Positions 27,014 through 34,043 of a stretch of 64,000 nucleotides of DNA are shown piece by piece. Source of the DNA: JBARDN01 sp963755705 (lineage in GTDB: Bacteria > Desulfobacterota > Binatia > Binatales > Binataceae); contig CAVWKW010000004.1 in assembly GCA_963755705.1 (NCBI GenBank), forward strand, positions 1 to 64,000, in the 5' to 3' direction. Each line of letters starts with the position of its first letter. Within the stretch, counting starts at the first letter, position 1. The notes under the pieces were generated by a model. The model was not told where the DNA came from, ran no database searches, and saw only the letters and a program-made list of their open reading frames with translations. The translations under genes were made by a program, and so were the position numbers.

Positions 27014-27815
27014 TCACAGAGGTTTAGTTTCAAACTTCACCAAGTACTGATCCACATCAGGTGCAAACGCGGGATGCTTGCGCAGCGTGGCAAGATGGGC
27101 GAACACTCGCGGAAACGCGTCTTTGATCTTCTCATGCAGGATCGGCGCAAGACCCTTGCGCGCCAAGAGCTCGATGCTCCCGCGCTCATTGAAGAACAAA
27201 CTCATCTCGGCAACGAAACAAATATCCGCGAGAGAGAGGCTGATCGCCGACCAGATATTCGCGGTTCTGGCGATAGCGCCTGATTGATTCCGCCGGCGTA
27301 TATTGCGAATCCATCACGCGCCCTTGACCATGGATCTCGGGCGAGACGGTTCCGTCGAGCAGCGAAAGCAGATAGATCTGCGCGTCGCGCGCGAACACAA
27401 GACTTGCGTCCAGGAAGCTGTCTATCCGCGAAGCCTCGTAGGGATCACTTCCGTACAGCGGAACTCTGCTCTCGCCAAGTCGAGCGACCGCACGCATGAT
27501 ACTGTTTGATTCAAAGATGCCAGTCTTTCCATCAGGACTGAACGCGGCTGGAACGGTGCCGAAAGGATGGGCAGTGATGAAAGCACTGGTCTTGTGCAGC
27601 GTCCCCTTGAAGCCAATCTTTCCCGCGGCTCCCGCGCCAATTTGCGCCTGCTCGTCGCTGGTAAGCGGTCGCGCGTCGAAGTCCCACAGCCAGGATTGGA
27701 GATTCTTGGGCGAAGTCCCTCTAACCTCAATCTCGACTCCGCACAGACGCGCAGCGATTGTCGCCTTCCAGATGCGTGGGTTCGGAAGATAGGAAAAAAT
27801 TCGCAGCTGAATCAT
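27014..27815 (-). pseudogene. Glutathione S-transferase, frameshifted in a CT repeat
   Basis: The N-terminal thioredoxin-like domain and most of the helical domain read from ATG 27815 (MIQLRIFSYLPNPRIWKATI) to YLVGDQPLS at about 27232, then go out of frame and stop at 27186. The family continuation SLADICFVAEMSLFFNERG appears in the next frame and runs to 27014. Adding one CT unit to the minus-strand tract CCTCTCTCTCG (27229-27239) restores a 267-aa GST exactly. GSTs conjugate glutathione to electrophiles. It is the last gene of a five-gene operon with SDR and CoA-transferase genes (27-bp gap). Confidence 0.8.
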
Positions 27816-27842
27816 GATCGCCTGCTATTGCGAACGGCGAAT

Positions 27843-28550
27843 CTACCAGGTCTCACCGAACGGCCTGACTTCGACATTAAAGGACCACGCGCTGCGATCC
27901 TGATGCGCGACATGCCAGATCTCCTCGGCGATCGCCGCGGGCTTGATAAAGAACGCATCGGGTGCCTGCGGCCATCGCTTGCGCGTCCATTCCAAATCGA
28001 TCACCGCGTCTATCAGTACGTAGGCAACGTGCACCCCTTTTGGCCCGAGGTCCCGCGCGATCGATTCAGCTAGAATTCGCTGCGCAGCCTTGGTCGGCGC
28101 GAAACCCGCAAAACTCGCTTTGCCGCGCAGCGCGGAAGTGTTGCCACTCGCGACGATCACGCCGTCTCCTGCGGCGACCATCGCGGGAGCAAGCCGCCGC
28201 GCAAGATACAGCAACGCCATCGTGTTGACCTGAAAGTTCTGATTCAGAACTTTTGGATCGATTTCCATGAAGTTGCCGAACGCACCGCCGACCGCGTTGT
28301 GAACCAACACTTTAGGTACGCCAAGTTCGGCGCTGATCGCGTCGAGTGCCGCGTCGAGTTGCGATTCGTCGGTGACATCGCACGGAAAGGCACGAACGCC
28401 CGCGAGCTCTTTCTCGAGCCGCGTCAGTCGTTCGCGATTACGCGCAAGCATCGCAACTGCGTATCCTCCGCCCGCGAATCGCCGCGCGATCGCCGCGCCG
28501 GTTCCCGGACCCACACCGGTCACGACCGCGACAGGCTTGGTATTATTCAT
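27843..28550 (-). CDS. SDR-family protein with Phe in place of the catalytic Tyr (SDR-1)
   Basis: 235 aa, Rossmann fold: nucleotide loop VTGVGPGTGAAIARRF and second-strand acidic DVTDESQ. The active-site segment reads SFAGFAPTKAAQR, so the usual YxxxK is FxxxK: Lys is kept and Tyr is lost. The C-terminus ends RPFGETW, shared in form with the two other SDRs of this block. Family members normally oxidise alcohols or reduce ketones with NAD(P); without Tyr the activity may differ. The start overlaps the CoA-transferase stop (ATGA), so translation is coupled. Confidence 0.88.
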   Translation of the reverse strand: MNNTKPVAVVTGVGPGTGAAIARRFAGGGYAVAMLARNRERLTRLEKELAGVRAFPCDVTDESQLDAALDAISAELGVPKVLVHNAVGGAFGNFMEIDPKVLNQNFQVNTMALLYLARRLAPAMVAAGDGVIVASGNTSALRGKASFAGFAPTKAAQRILAESIARDLGPKGVHVAYVLIDAVIDLEWTRKRWPQAPDAFFIKPAAIAEEIWHVAHQDRSAWSFNVEVRPFGETW

Positions 28551-29761
28551 TGCGACCTCACGGTGCGATTGCTGTCCGCGCGCTTCACGACTCGAGACTC
28601 CTCGAGACGTACGATAGCGTCGGCGCTGTAACCCAGTTCGGCAAGGATGGCCGCGCTGTCCGCTCCCAGCAGCGGCGCAAGTTGACGAATGTCCGCGGGA
28701 GTGCGGTCGAAGCGCGCCGCCGGGCGCGGCAGCCTGACTTTGCCGAAGGCCGGACTCTCGTGCTCCTCAAGAATTTTATTTTCGCGAACCTGCGGCTCCT
28801 TGAGAAGCTCGAAACGGGTGAGCACCGGCGCCGAAGGAACATCGTTGGCGAGAAGCCGCGGCAGAATTTCACTGGCCATCCACTTCTCCAACTCGGCGGT
28901 CGCAATCTCGCGGCGTTCCACCGCATTTTTTGATCGCAAGTGCGCGGTTTTGAAACGGGGATCGTCGATCAGATCCTCGCGCTTAAGCGCCCGGCACATC
29001 CCCGCCCATTCGTCGTCGGACAAAGCACCCGCGGTGATGTAGCGATCCTGAGTTGCGAATACCAGGTCAGGACCGACCTCGCCGTCGGAAGGATCCTGTT
29101 CTTCTCCCACGAAAGTCAGACTCGGCATCGCTTCCGGCCAAAGATAGGAAATCATCGCGTCCAGCATCGCGATCCTTACGTGCTGTCCTTGCCCGGATCG
29201 CTCTCTGGCGAACAGCGCCGCGGTGATCGCCTGGGCAGCGGTCAACGCCGTCGTGTAATCCGCGATAATCGTGCGGACCATCCTGGGCCGCCCGGTGTCG
29301 CGATCGCGCTGGATTTCCGCAAGTCCCGATAGTGCCTGAATTACCGGATCATACGCGCGCTGGCCGGCATACGGACCGCTCTCTCCAAACCCGGTTATCG
29401 ACACATAAATGATGTCCGGCCGAATCGCGCGCACCGCATCTTCACCCAAGCCCATGCGCTCAGCGACTCCCGGGCGGAAGTTGTGCACGACGACTGACGC
29501 CGACGCGATGAGCTTGCGGACCACTTCAAGCCCTTGGGGTGATTTCAGATCGATCGCCAACGAACGCTTGTTGCGGTTGCACGAAAGAAACGATGCGGAC
29601 ATCCCTTTCGGGCCGTGACTGAGATGCCGCATCAACTCTCCTTTCGGAGGTTCAATCTTGACGACGTCGGCGCCCTGATCTGCCAGCATCATGGTGGCGA
29701 CCGGGCCGGCGACCATGCTCGTAAAGTCCAGGACTCGAATTCCTTCTAGTGCTCCGGCCAT
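28547..29761 (-). CDS. CaiB/BaiF-type CoA-transferase (family III)
   Basis: 404 aa. The N-terminal GIRVLDFTSMVAGPVATMMLAD and GADVVKIEPPKGELMRHL are hallmark family III sequences. HNFRPGVAERMGLG follows, and the catalytic Asp is expected in HVRIAMLDAMISYLW. The enzyme moves CoA between carboxylic acids. In the isoprene pathway a relative (IsoG) sits beside GSTs and an SDR, as here. It is third in the operon: 24 bp after the intact GST and overlapping the next SDR by 4 bp. Confidence 0.93.
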   Translation of the reverse strand: MAGALEGIRVLDFTSMVAGPVATMMLADQGADVVKIEPPKGELMRHLSHGPKGMSASFLSCNRNKRSLAIDLKSPQGLEVVRKLIASASVVVHNFRPGVAERMGLGEDAVRAIRPDIIYVSITGFGESGPYAGQRAYDPVIQALSGLAEIQRDRDTGRPRMVRTIIADYTTALTAAQAITAALFARERSGQGQHVRIAMLDAMISYLWPEAMPSLTFVGEEQDPSDGEVGPDLVFATQDRYITAGALSDDEWAGMCRALKREDLIDDPRFKTAHLRSKNAVERREIATAELEKWMASEILPRLLANDVPSAPVLTRFELLKEPQVRENKILEEHESPAFGKVRLPRPAARFDRTPADIRQLAPLLGADSAAILAELGYSADAIVRLEESRVVKRADSNRTVRSQ

Positions 29762-29785
29762 GTAGCCTCACTCCTTGCAAGCCGG

Positions 29786-30421
29786 CTATCGTGCAAAGTT
29801 TCGCTCGATCGCCGTCCGATAAGCAGGGCGCTGCCCGATCCGCTGCCTATAGCTCATGAACTTATCCGATAGCGGAAGCCCTGCTGATGCAGCCCAATCC
29901 AAACAAGTCATCAGAAGAATATCGGCGGTACTCAAATTATTACCGAATAGGTATTCATCGTGACTACCTATTCGCGACGCCATCGCTTCGAGATTGTGGA
30001 TGAAATAGTTCTTCGCCGCCTCGACCGCGACCGGCGCATCCCCGTAGGTCTCCTTCAAGCCCTGATGCCGCCGCATGATATACAGCGAGGCCGCGTCCAG
30101 CTCGGAGATGACGAAGTAGCACCATTCGTTCAATCTCGCCCGATCTATCGAATCTCCGGGAACATACACTCGTGCCGGATTTGCAAAGGTCTCATTCAGG
30201 TACTGAATGATAGCCGCGCTCTCGGTCAAAACAAACTGCCCGTGGCGAAGCACGGGAATCTTGTGTCTGGGATTGAGCAGTTTGAACTCATCGGTCTGAG
30301 TCTCGCCGGTTCGCGACCCGATCGGTTCGAACCCAAATTCCAGCTCCAGTTCGAGCAACATCCAATGTGCCCGCATCGTGCGGCTGGTGCCCGCGCCCCA
30401 CAAAGTCAGATCGTGCGTCAC
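29786..30421 (-). CDS. Glutathione S-transferase
   Basis: 211 aa from GTG 30421, which falls 22 bp after the preceding SDR stop; the open frame runs back to 30526 but overlaps that SDR. Thioredoxin fold: LTLWGAGTSRTMRAHWMLLE, then the cis-Pro HKIPVLRHG and glutathione-binding FVLTESAAIIQYLNE. The helical domain ends LFGNNLSTADILLMTCLDWA. Ser in GTSRTMR is the likely catalytic residue. Expected role: conjugation or removal of glutathione on an intermediate handled by the neighbouring SDRs and CoA-transferase. Confidence 0.9.
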   Translation of the reverse strand: MTHDLTLWGAGTSRTMRAHWMLLELELEFGFEPIGSRTGETQTDEFKLLNPRHKIPVLRHGQFVLTESAAIIQYLNETFANPARVYVPGDSIDRARLNEWCYFVISELDAASLYIMRRHQGLKETYGDAPVAVEAAKNYFIHNLEAMASRIGSHDEYLFGNNLSTADILLMTCLDWAASAGLPLSDKFMSYRQRIGQRPAYRTAIERNFAR

Positions 30422-30443
30422 GTCAGCGTCTCGCTCTATTCGT

Positions 30444-31175
30444 TTAGAAGGTTTCAGTGAAAGGCCTGACATCCATTTCGTGCGTCCATGCGCTGCGATC
30501 CTGATGTGCAAGGTACCAGAACGCATCGGCGATCGCCGACGGCTTCAGCAATTCCGATTCCTTCAGCTTTGGACGAAGTTTTCTCAGCAGCGGCATATCA
30601 ATACCACCGTCCACATTGACGTACGCGACATGAATTCCCTGCGGATGAAGATCGCGCGCCATCACCTGGGCGAGCCCTCGCACGGCAAACTTGGCGGGCG
30701 CAAACCCCGCCGAATTTGGCCACGGCCGCACACCGGCGGTCGCGCCTGTGATTAGAATTGATCCGCTGCCACGCGAGAGCATCGCCGGTACTACCTGGCG
30801 CGCCCACAAAAATGCGCCAAAGGTGTGCAGCCGCCAGGTATCTTCGAAGACCTGAGGCGTCGTCTCGAGCAGCCGGCCCATCGGACGCCGTCCCCCGTTG
30901 TAAATGAGAATCCCGATTGGACCGAGCTCACGGGTGATTCGCTCGTGCGCGATCGCAATTTGCTGCTCGTTAGTGGCGTCGCTCTGAATCGGCAGCGCCA
31001 TCCCGCCGGCAGAATTGATCTCGCTCGCCGTTTTCTCGATTACGCTCGCGCTTCTAGCCACCAGTGCAACTTTGTAGCCTGCGGCGAAGCGGCGCGCGAG
31101 GCCGGCGCCAAGCCCCTCTCCGACTCCGACCACGACGCACACTTTATCTGAAGGAGCCAGGATAGAATCATTCAT
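30444..31175 (-). CDS. SDR-family protein with Phe in place of the catalytic Tyr (SDR-2)
   Basis: 243 aa from ATG 31175 (GGAG six bases upstream; an ATG four codons earlier is less well placed). Nucleotide loop VVVGVGEGLGAGLARRF. The active-site region SILITGATAGVRPWPNSAGF runs on into APAKFAVRGLAQ, so YxxxK is again FxxxK. The C-terminus ends RPFTETF. It is the first gene of the minus-strand operon, transcribed away from the tetR gene and likely controlled by the operator between them. Confidence 0.88.
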   Translation of the reverse strand: MNDSILAPSDKVCVVVGVGEGLGAGLARRFAAGYKVALVARSASVIEKTASEINSAGGMALPIQSDATNEQQIAIAHERITRELGPIGILIYNGGRRPMGRLLETTPQVFEDTWRLHTFGAFLWARQVVPAMLSRGSGSILITGATAGVRPWPNSAGFAPAKFAVRGLAQVMARDLHPQGIHVAYVNVDGGIDMPLLRKLRPKLKESELLKPSAIADAFWYLAHQDRSAWTHEMDVRPFTETF

Positions 31176-31217
31176 GAGTTTCTCCAACGAGGTGACCGCC
31201 GGTAAAAATCGCAGCTA

Positions 31218-31253
31218 TTGATGGCGCCCGTCATGTTTGGTATATTCATGACG
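31218..31253 (+). promoter_or_regulatory. Promoter with overlapping palindromic operator between divergent operons
   Basis: TTGATG (31218-31223), a 17-bp spacer and TATATT (31241-31246) make a good housekeeping-type promoter toward tetR. The -10 lies inside a 25-bp inverted repeat: CGTCATG at 31229-31235 and CATGACG at 31247-31253 around TTTGGTATATT. The site sits in the 133-bp divergent gap, so TetR binding here could shut both operons. Confidence 0.6.
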
Positions 31254-31308
31254 CTCGTAATCAAATGTGTCAAGAGAGTTCGGCGTTCTGAGGGTGGCGA
31301 GAGGTCCG

Positions 31309-31917
31309 ATGCGAGTATCGAGAGAAACCGCCGCGCGCAACCGCGAACAGATCCTGGCGGCCGCCGCCCGGATGTTCCGCGAACGGGGTATTACCGCAAC
31401 CGGAGTTGACTCGATTACCAGAGCGGCCGGTCTTACCCACGGCGGTCTGTACAGCCAGTTCGGATCAAAAGAGGCCATCGCCACCGAAGTGATTCGCTAT
31501 GCGTCCGCGCGGTCAAAACGGCGATGGCAGCGCGCCGCAGAGAGCAGCGCCGGTCCGGCGCTCTTACTTTCGATTATCGAGAGCTACCTCGCGCCGGCGC
31601 ATCGCGACGCGCCGGGGCATGGCTGCGTTATCGCATCGCTGGCGACTGACGTCTCACGGCAATCAAAGACGGTGCGCAAGGCATTTACGAGAGAACTCAA
31701 GAGCACGCTCGAATTTTTGGCACATCAGATACCTGGCGAAAACTCTTCGCGTCAATTCGAAAGTGCCGCGGCCGCATTTTCCTGTATGGTCGGCGCGCTG
31801 ATCCTTGCGCGCGCGGTGAGTGACAACGAATTATCCGAGCGAATATTAAACGCCGCGGCAGAGCGCGTACCGGAACTCGCCAAAACGGGCAAACGGCCGC
31901 GCCGAAACATCAGGTGA
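31309..31917 (+). CDS. TetR-family repressor
   Basis: 202 aa from ATG 31309 with GAGAGG five bases upstream. The N-terminal helix-turn-helix is typical: REQILAAAARMFRERGITAT, then SITRAAGLTHGGLYSQFGSK. The C-terminal ligand domain resembles regulators with the PGHGCVIASLATDVSRQ motif. It probably senses a substrate or intermediate of the surrounding GST/SDR pathway. Its stop overlaps the start of the third SDR (GTGA), so regulator and enzyme are co-expressed. Confidence 0.93.
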   Translation: MRVSRETAARNREQILAAAARMFRERGITATGVDSITRAAGLTHGGLYSQFGSKEAIATEVIRYASARSKRRWQRAAESSAGPALLLSIIESYLAPAHRDAPGHGCVIASLATDVSRQSKTVRKAFTRELKSTLEFLAHQIPGENSSRQFESAAAAFSCMVGALILARAVSDNELSERILNAAAERVPELAKTGKRPRRNIR

Positions 31918-32684
31918 ACGGTGCGCACGGAGGACCCACATTGGAACCAAGGAACGCCACTGTCGCAGTGATTGGCGCCGGGGATTATATCGGCGGTGCG
32001 ATCGCCAAACGATTTGCGCTCGAGGGCTTCACGGTCTTCGCCGGGCGCCGCACCGCGGATAAGCTGGCGCCGCTGGTCGCCGAAATCGAGGCGGCACACG
32101 GACGCGTCGTCGCGCGATCGCTCGATGCTCGCAAGGAGGATGAGATAACCGGCTTTCTGCAGGACGCCGACAATCACGCTCCCCTAGAGGTCTGCATCTT
32201 CAATGTCGGGGCAAATGTCAATTTCCCAATACTCGAAACCACTGAGCGTGTCTTTCGCAAGGTCTGGGAAATGGCCTGCTATTCCGGATTTCTGGCCGGC
32301 CGCGAAGCGGCGCGCCTGATGCTTCCGCGCGGTCGCGGGTGCATCTTCTTTACCGGCGCGACCGCGAGTGTCCGCGGAGGGATTGGCTACTCGGCATTTG
32401 CCAGTGCGAAATTCGGGCTGCGCGCGGTCGCGCAAAGTATTGCCCGGGAACTCGGACCCAAAAATATCCACGTCGCTCATCTCATCATTGATGCGGGAGT
32501 CGATACCGCATGGGTACGCGATCGAATCAAAGAGCGAGAAGGCGAAGACGCGCTGAAGAGTCTGGATCCGGGACGCCTCATGCGGCCGGCCGCGGTGGCG
32601 GAATCATACTGGCAGCTATACCAGCAACCGCGCGATGCATGGACTTTCGAGCAGGAGATCCGCCCATACGGGGAAAAATGGTGA
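31914..32684 (+). CDS. SDR-family protein with Phe in place of the catalytic Tyr (SDR-3)
   Basis: 256 aa; GTG start overlaps the tetR stop. Nucleotide loop VIGAGDYIGGAIAKRF departs from the TGxxxGxG form. The active-site stretch CIFFTGATASVRGGIGYSAF leads into ASAKFGLRAVAQSIARELGP: the FxxxK form again, with the preceding Tyr two residues off register. The C-terminus ends RPYGEKW, in line with SDR-1 and SDR-2. It likely works in the same path. The isomerase gene follows after 4 bp. Confidence 0.88.
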   Translation: MNGAHGGPTLEPRNATVAVIGAGDYIGGAIAKRFALEGFTVFAGRRTADKLAPLVAEIEAAHGRVVARSLDARKEDEITGFLQDADNHAPLEVCIFNVGANVNFPILETTERVFRKVWEMACYSGFLAGREAARLMLPRGRGCIFFTGATASVRGGIGYSAFASAKFGLRAVAQSIARELGPKNIHVAHLIIDAGVDTAWVRDRIKEREGEDALKSLDPGRLMRPAAVAESYWQLYQQPRDAWTFEQEIRPYGEKW

Positions 32685-32688
32685 ACTT

Positions 32689-33294
32689 ATGATCAAGGTA
32701 GAATTCCATTTCGATTTCGGCAGCCCTAATGCGTACCTCAGTCACCTGGTTATCCCGGAAATCGAGAAACGCACTGGGGTAAAGTTTGAGTACGTGCCAG
32801 TCCTGCTGGGTGGCGTATTCAAGCTGACCAACAACCGTTCGCCAGCCGAGAGCCTGGCTGGCATCAAGAACAAGCCCGAATACGAGCGCCTCGAAACCGC
32901 GCGCTTCATCCGCCATCATGGAATAACGCGTTTTAAGTCCAATCCGTTCTTCCCGGTTAATACTTTAGTGCTGATGCGTGGAGCGGTCGCGGCTCAGTCA
33001 CTGGGCGTCTTTGAACGATACGTAGCCGAAGCATATCGGCACATGTGGGCCGAACCCAAAAAAATGGACGATCCCGCGGTTCTCCGTGCCGCACTCAACG
33101 AGTCAGACCTGCCGACGGAACAACTTCTTGAATCAGCGCAAACTCAGGGTGTCAAGGATCGATTACTGGAGAACACCCGGCGTTCCGTCGAATGCGGCAC
33201 TTTCGGTTCACCGACATTTTTTGTCGGCGACGAAATATACTTCGGAAAAGATCGTCTTCGCGACGTCGAAGAATCTATAATCGCCTCAAAGTAG
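32689..33294 (+). CDS. 2-hydroxychromene-2-carboxylate isomerase-like (DsbA/GST-kappa fold)
   Basis: 201 aa from ATG 32689. The N-terminal VEFHFDFGSPNAYLSHLVIP contains the active-site Ser of the glutathione-dependent isomerase family. Other family words are GGVFKLTNNRSP, KSNPFFPVNTLVLMRGA and the C-terminal GTFGSPTFFVGDEIYFGKDR. Relatives use glutathione to isomerise ring-cleavage products, or act as disulfide-type oxidoreductases. It stands 4 bp after SDR-3 and adds a third glutathione-linked protein to the block. Confidence 0.92.
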   Translation: MIKVEFHFDFGSPNAYLSHLVIPEIEKRTGVKFEYVPVLLGGVFKLTNNRSPAESLAGIKNKPEYERLETARFIRHHGITRFKSNPFFPVNTLVLMRGAVAAQSLGVFERYVAEAYRHMWAEPKKMDDPAVLRAALNESDLPTEQLLESAQTQGVKDRLLENTRRSVECGTFGSPTFFVGDEIYFGKDRLRDVEESIIASK

Positions 33295-33590
33295 TCGCTG
33301 CTCTCTCGCCCGCTTCTTTTCTTCTACCAGCGATTCCGCGTTTCCAATATAGGCTTGAAAACGCGCATCGGATTTCAAATTGCACTCCGACAATTGATTT
33401 TGCAGCAGGGTCCACTTCGCCGCCCGGAGGAAACGAATGATTAAGCCTTGATTTTTCGAAGGTTCTGATTGGTCTGGTAATTGCCTTGGTACCGATCGTG
33501 AACCTGTGGAAAAAGCGTCATGTTCTACCGGTGCCCTCTCGCAGGACTTTTAGACATCAGTTTGTGATCGGTCCCCAACGCGCGAGCCCG
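33295..33590 (+). other. Leader region before the kdp cluster
   Basis: 296 bp. A consensus GGAGG seven bases before an ATG at 33437 opens only a five-codon frame. In another frame 33441-33512 reads like a membrane helix (KVLIGLVIALVPIVNLWKKR) but has no ATG, so a frameshifted tiny gene is possible. No known riboswitch is recognised. Confidence 0.35.
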
Positions 33591-33932
33591 ATGTTTAAGC
33601 GTAAAGCCAGACTGTATTACTGCATCCGCTGCAAATGGAATTTTCTCGTCTGTGAACGGCAGGTAGTCGTTCTCGACGAACACGGCCAGCCCCTGGCTGG
33701 GACCAAAGGGGCAGAGCGATTCGATACGCTCGAAGAAGGGCCCTGCCCCGGTCTCGAAATGCTCCAGCCCCGTCCGCCCGTCAAAGTTTATATCGTCCGT
33801 CTCAAATCGAGGAGGATGAACGATGAACGAAATGGTCTGGTTGCCGCTGACGTTCCTGCTCGGTCTATCGAGCCTAGGCCTGTGCTACGCCTTCTTACTC
33901 GCGTGCGAAAGGATATAGGAGCATCACCGTGA
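33591..33932 (+). CDS. Possible small Cys-containing protein upstream of kdp
   Basis: 113 aa if read from ATG 33591. The first 60 residues look protein-like: MFKRKARLYYCIRCKWNFLV, then a third Cys, VVVLDEHGQPL and a further Cys in EEGPCPGLEM. CxxC and the later Cys suggest a small metal-binding or redox module. The last third overlaps the 31-aa gene and the kdpF start in other frames, so the true end may be earlier. No family name can be given. Confidence 0.45.
   Translation: MFKRKARLYYCIRCKWNFLVCERQVVVLDEHGQPLAGTKGAERFDTLEEGPCPGLEMLQPRPPVKVYIVRLKSRRMNDERNGLVAADVPARSIEPRPVLRLLTRVRKDIGASP
33823..33918 (+). CDS. 31-aa membrane peptide preceding kdpF
   Basis: ATG 33823 with GGAGG seven bases upstream, 31 codons, TAG at 33916-33918. 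The product is one hydrophobic helix with a charged end (MNEMVWLPLTFLLGLSSLGL, then CYAFLLACERI). It lies 10 bp before the kdpF start in the same direction. Small peptides with a closing ACERL-like end are common just upstream of kdpF in other bacteria; their role is unknown. Confidence 0.75.
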   Translation: MNEMVWLPLTFLLGLSSLGLCYAFLLACERI

Positions 33933-34009
33933 CTTATCTCACTGAGGCCACCGTCGCTTTGACTTTCATTTATCTGGTTGTCGCAATGATTCGGCCGGAG
34001 TGGTTCTAA
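33929..34009 (+). CDS. kdpF: Potassium-transporting ATPase subunit KdpF
   Basis: 26 aa, GTG start, TAA at 34007-34009. MTYLTEATVALTFIYLVVAM followed by IRPEWF is the typical KdpF plan: one membrane helix ending in a RPExF motif. KdpF stabilises the KdpABC complex in the inner membrane. It is 34 bp before kdpA. Confidence 0.88.
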   Translation: MTYLTEATVALTFIYLVVAMIRPEWF

Positions 34010-34043
34010 CCGCCCACCGCACATTTCGCAGAGGTATCCTCGT

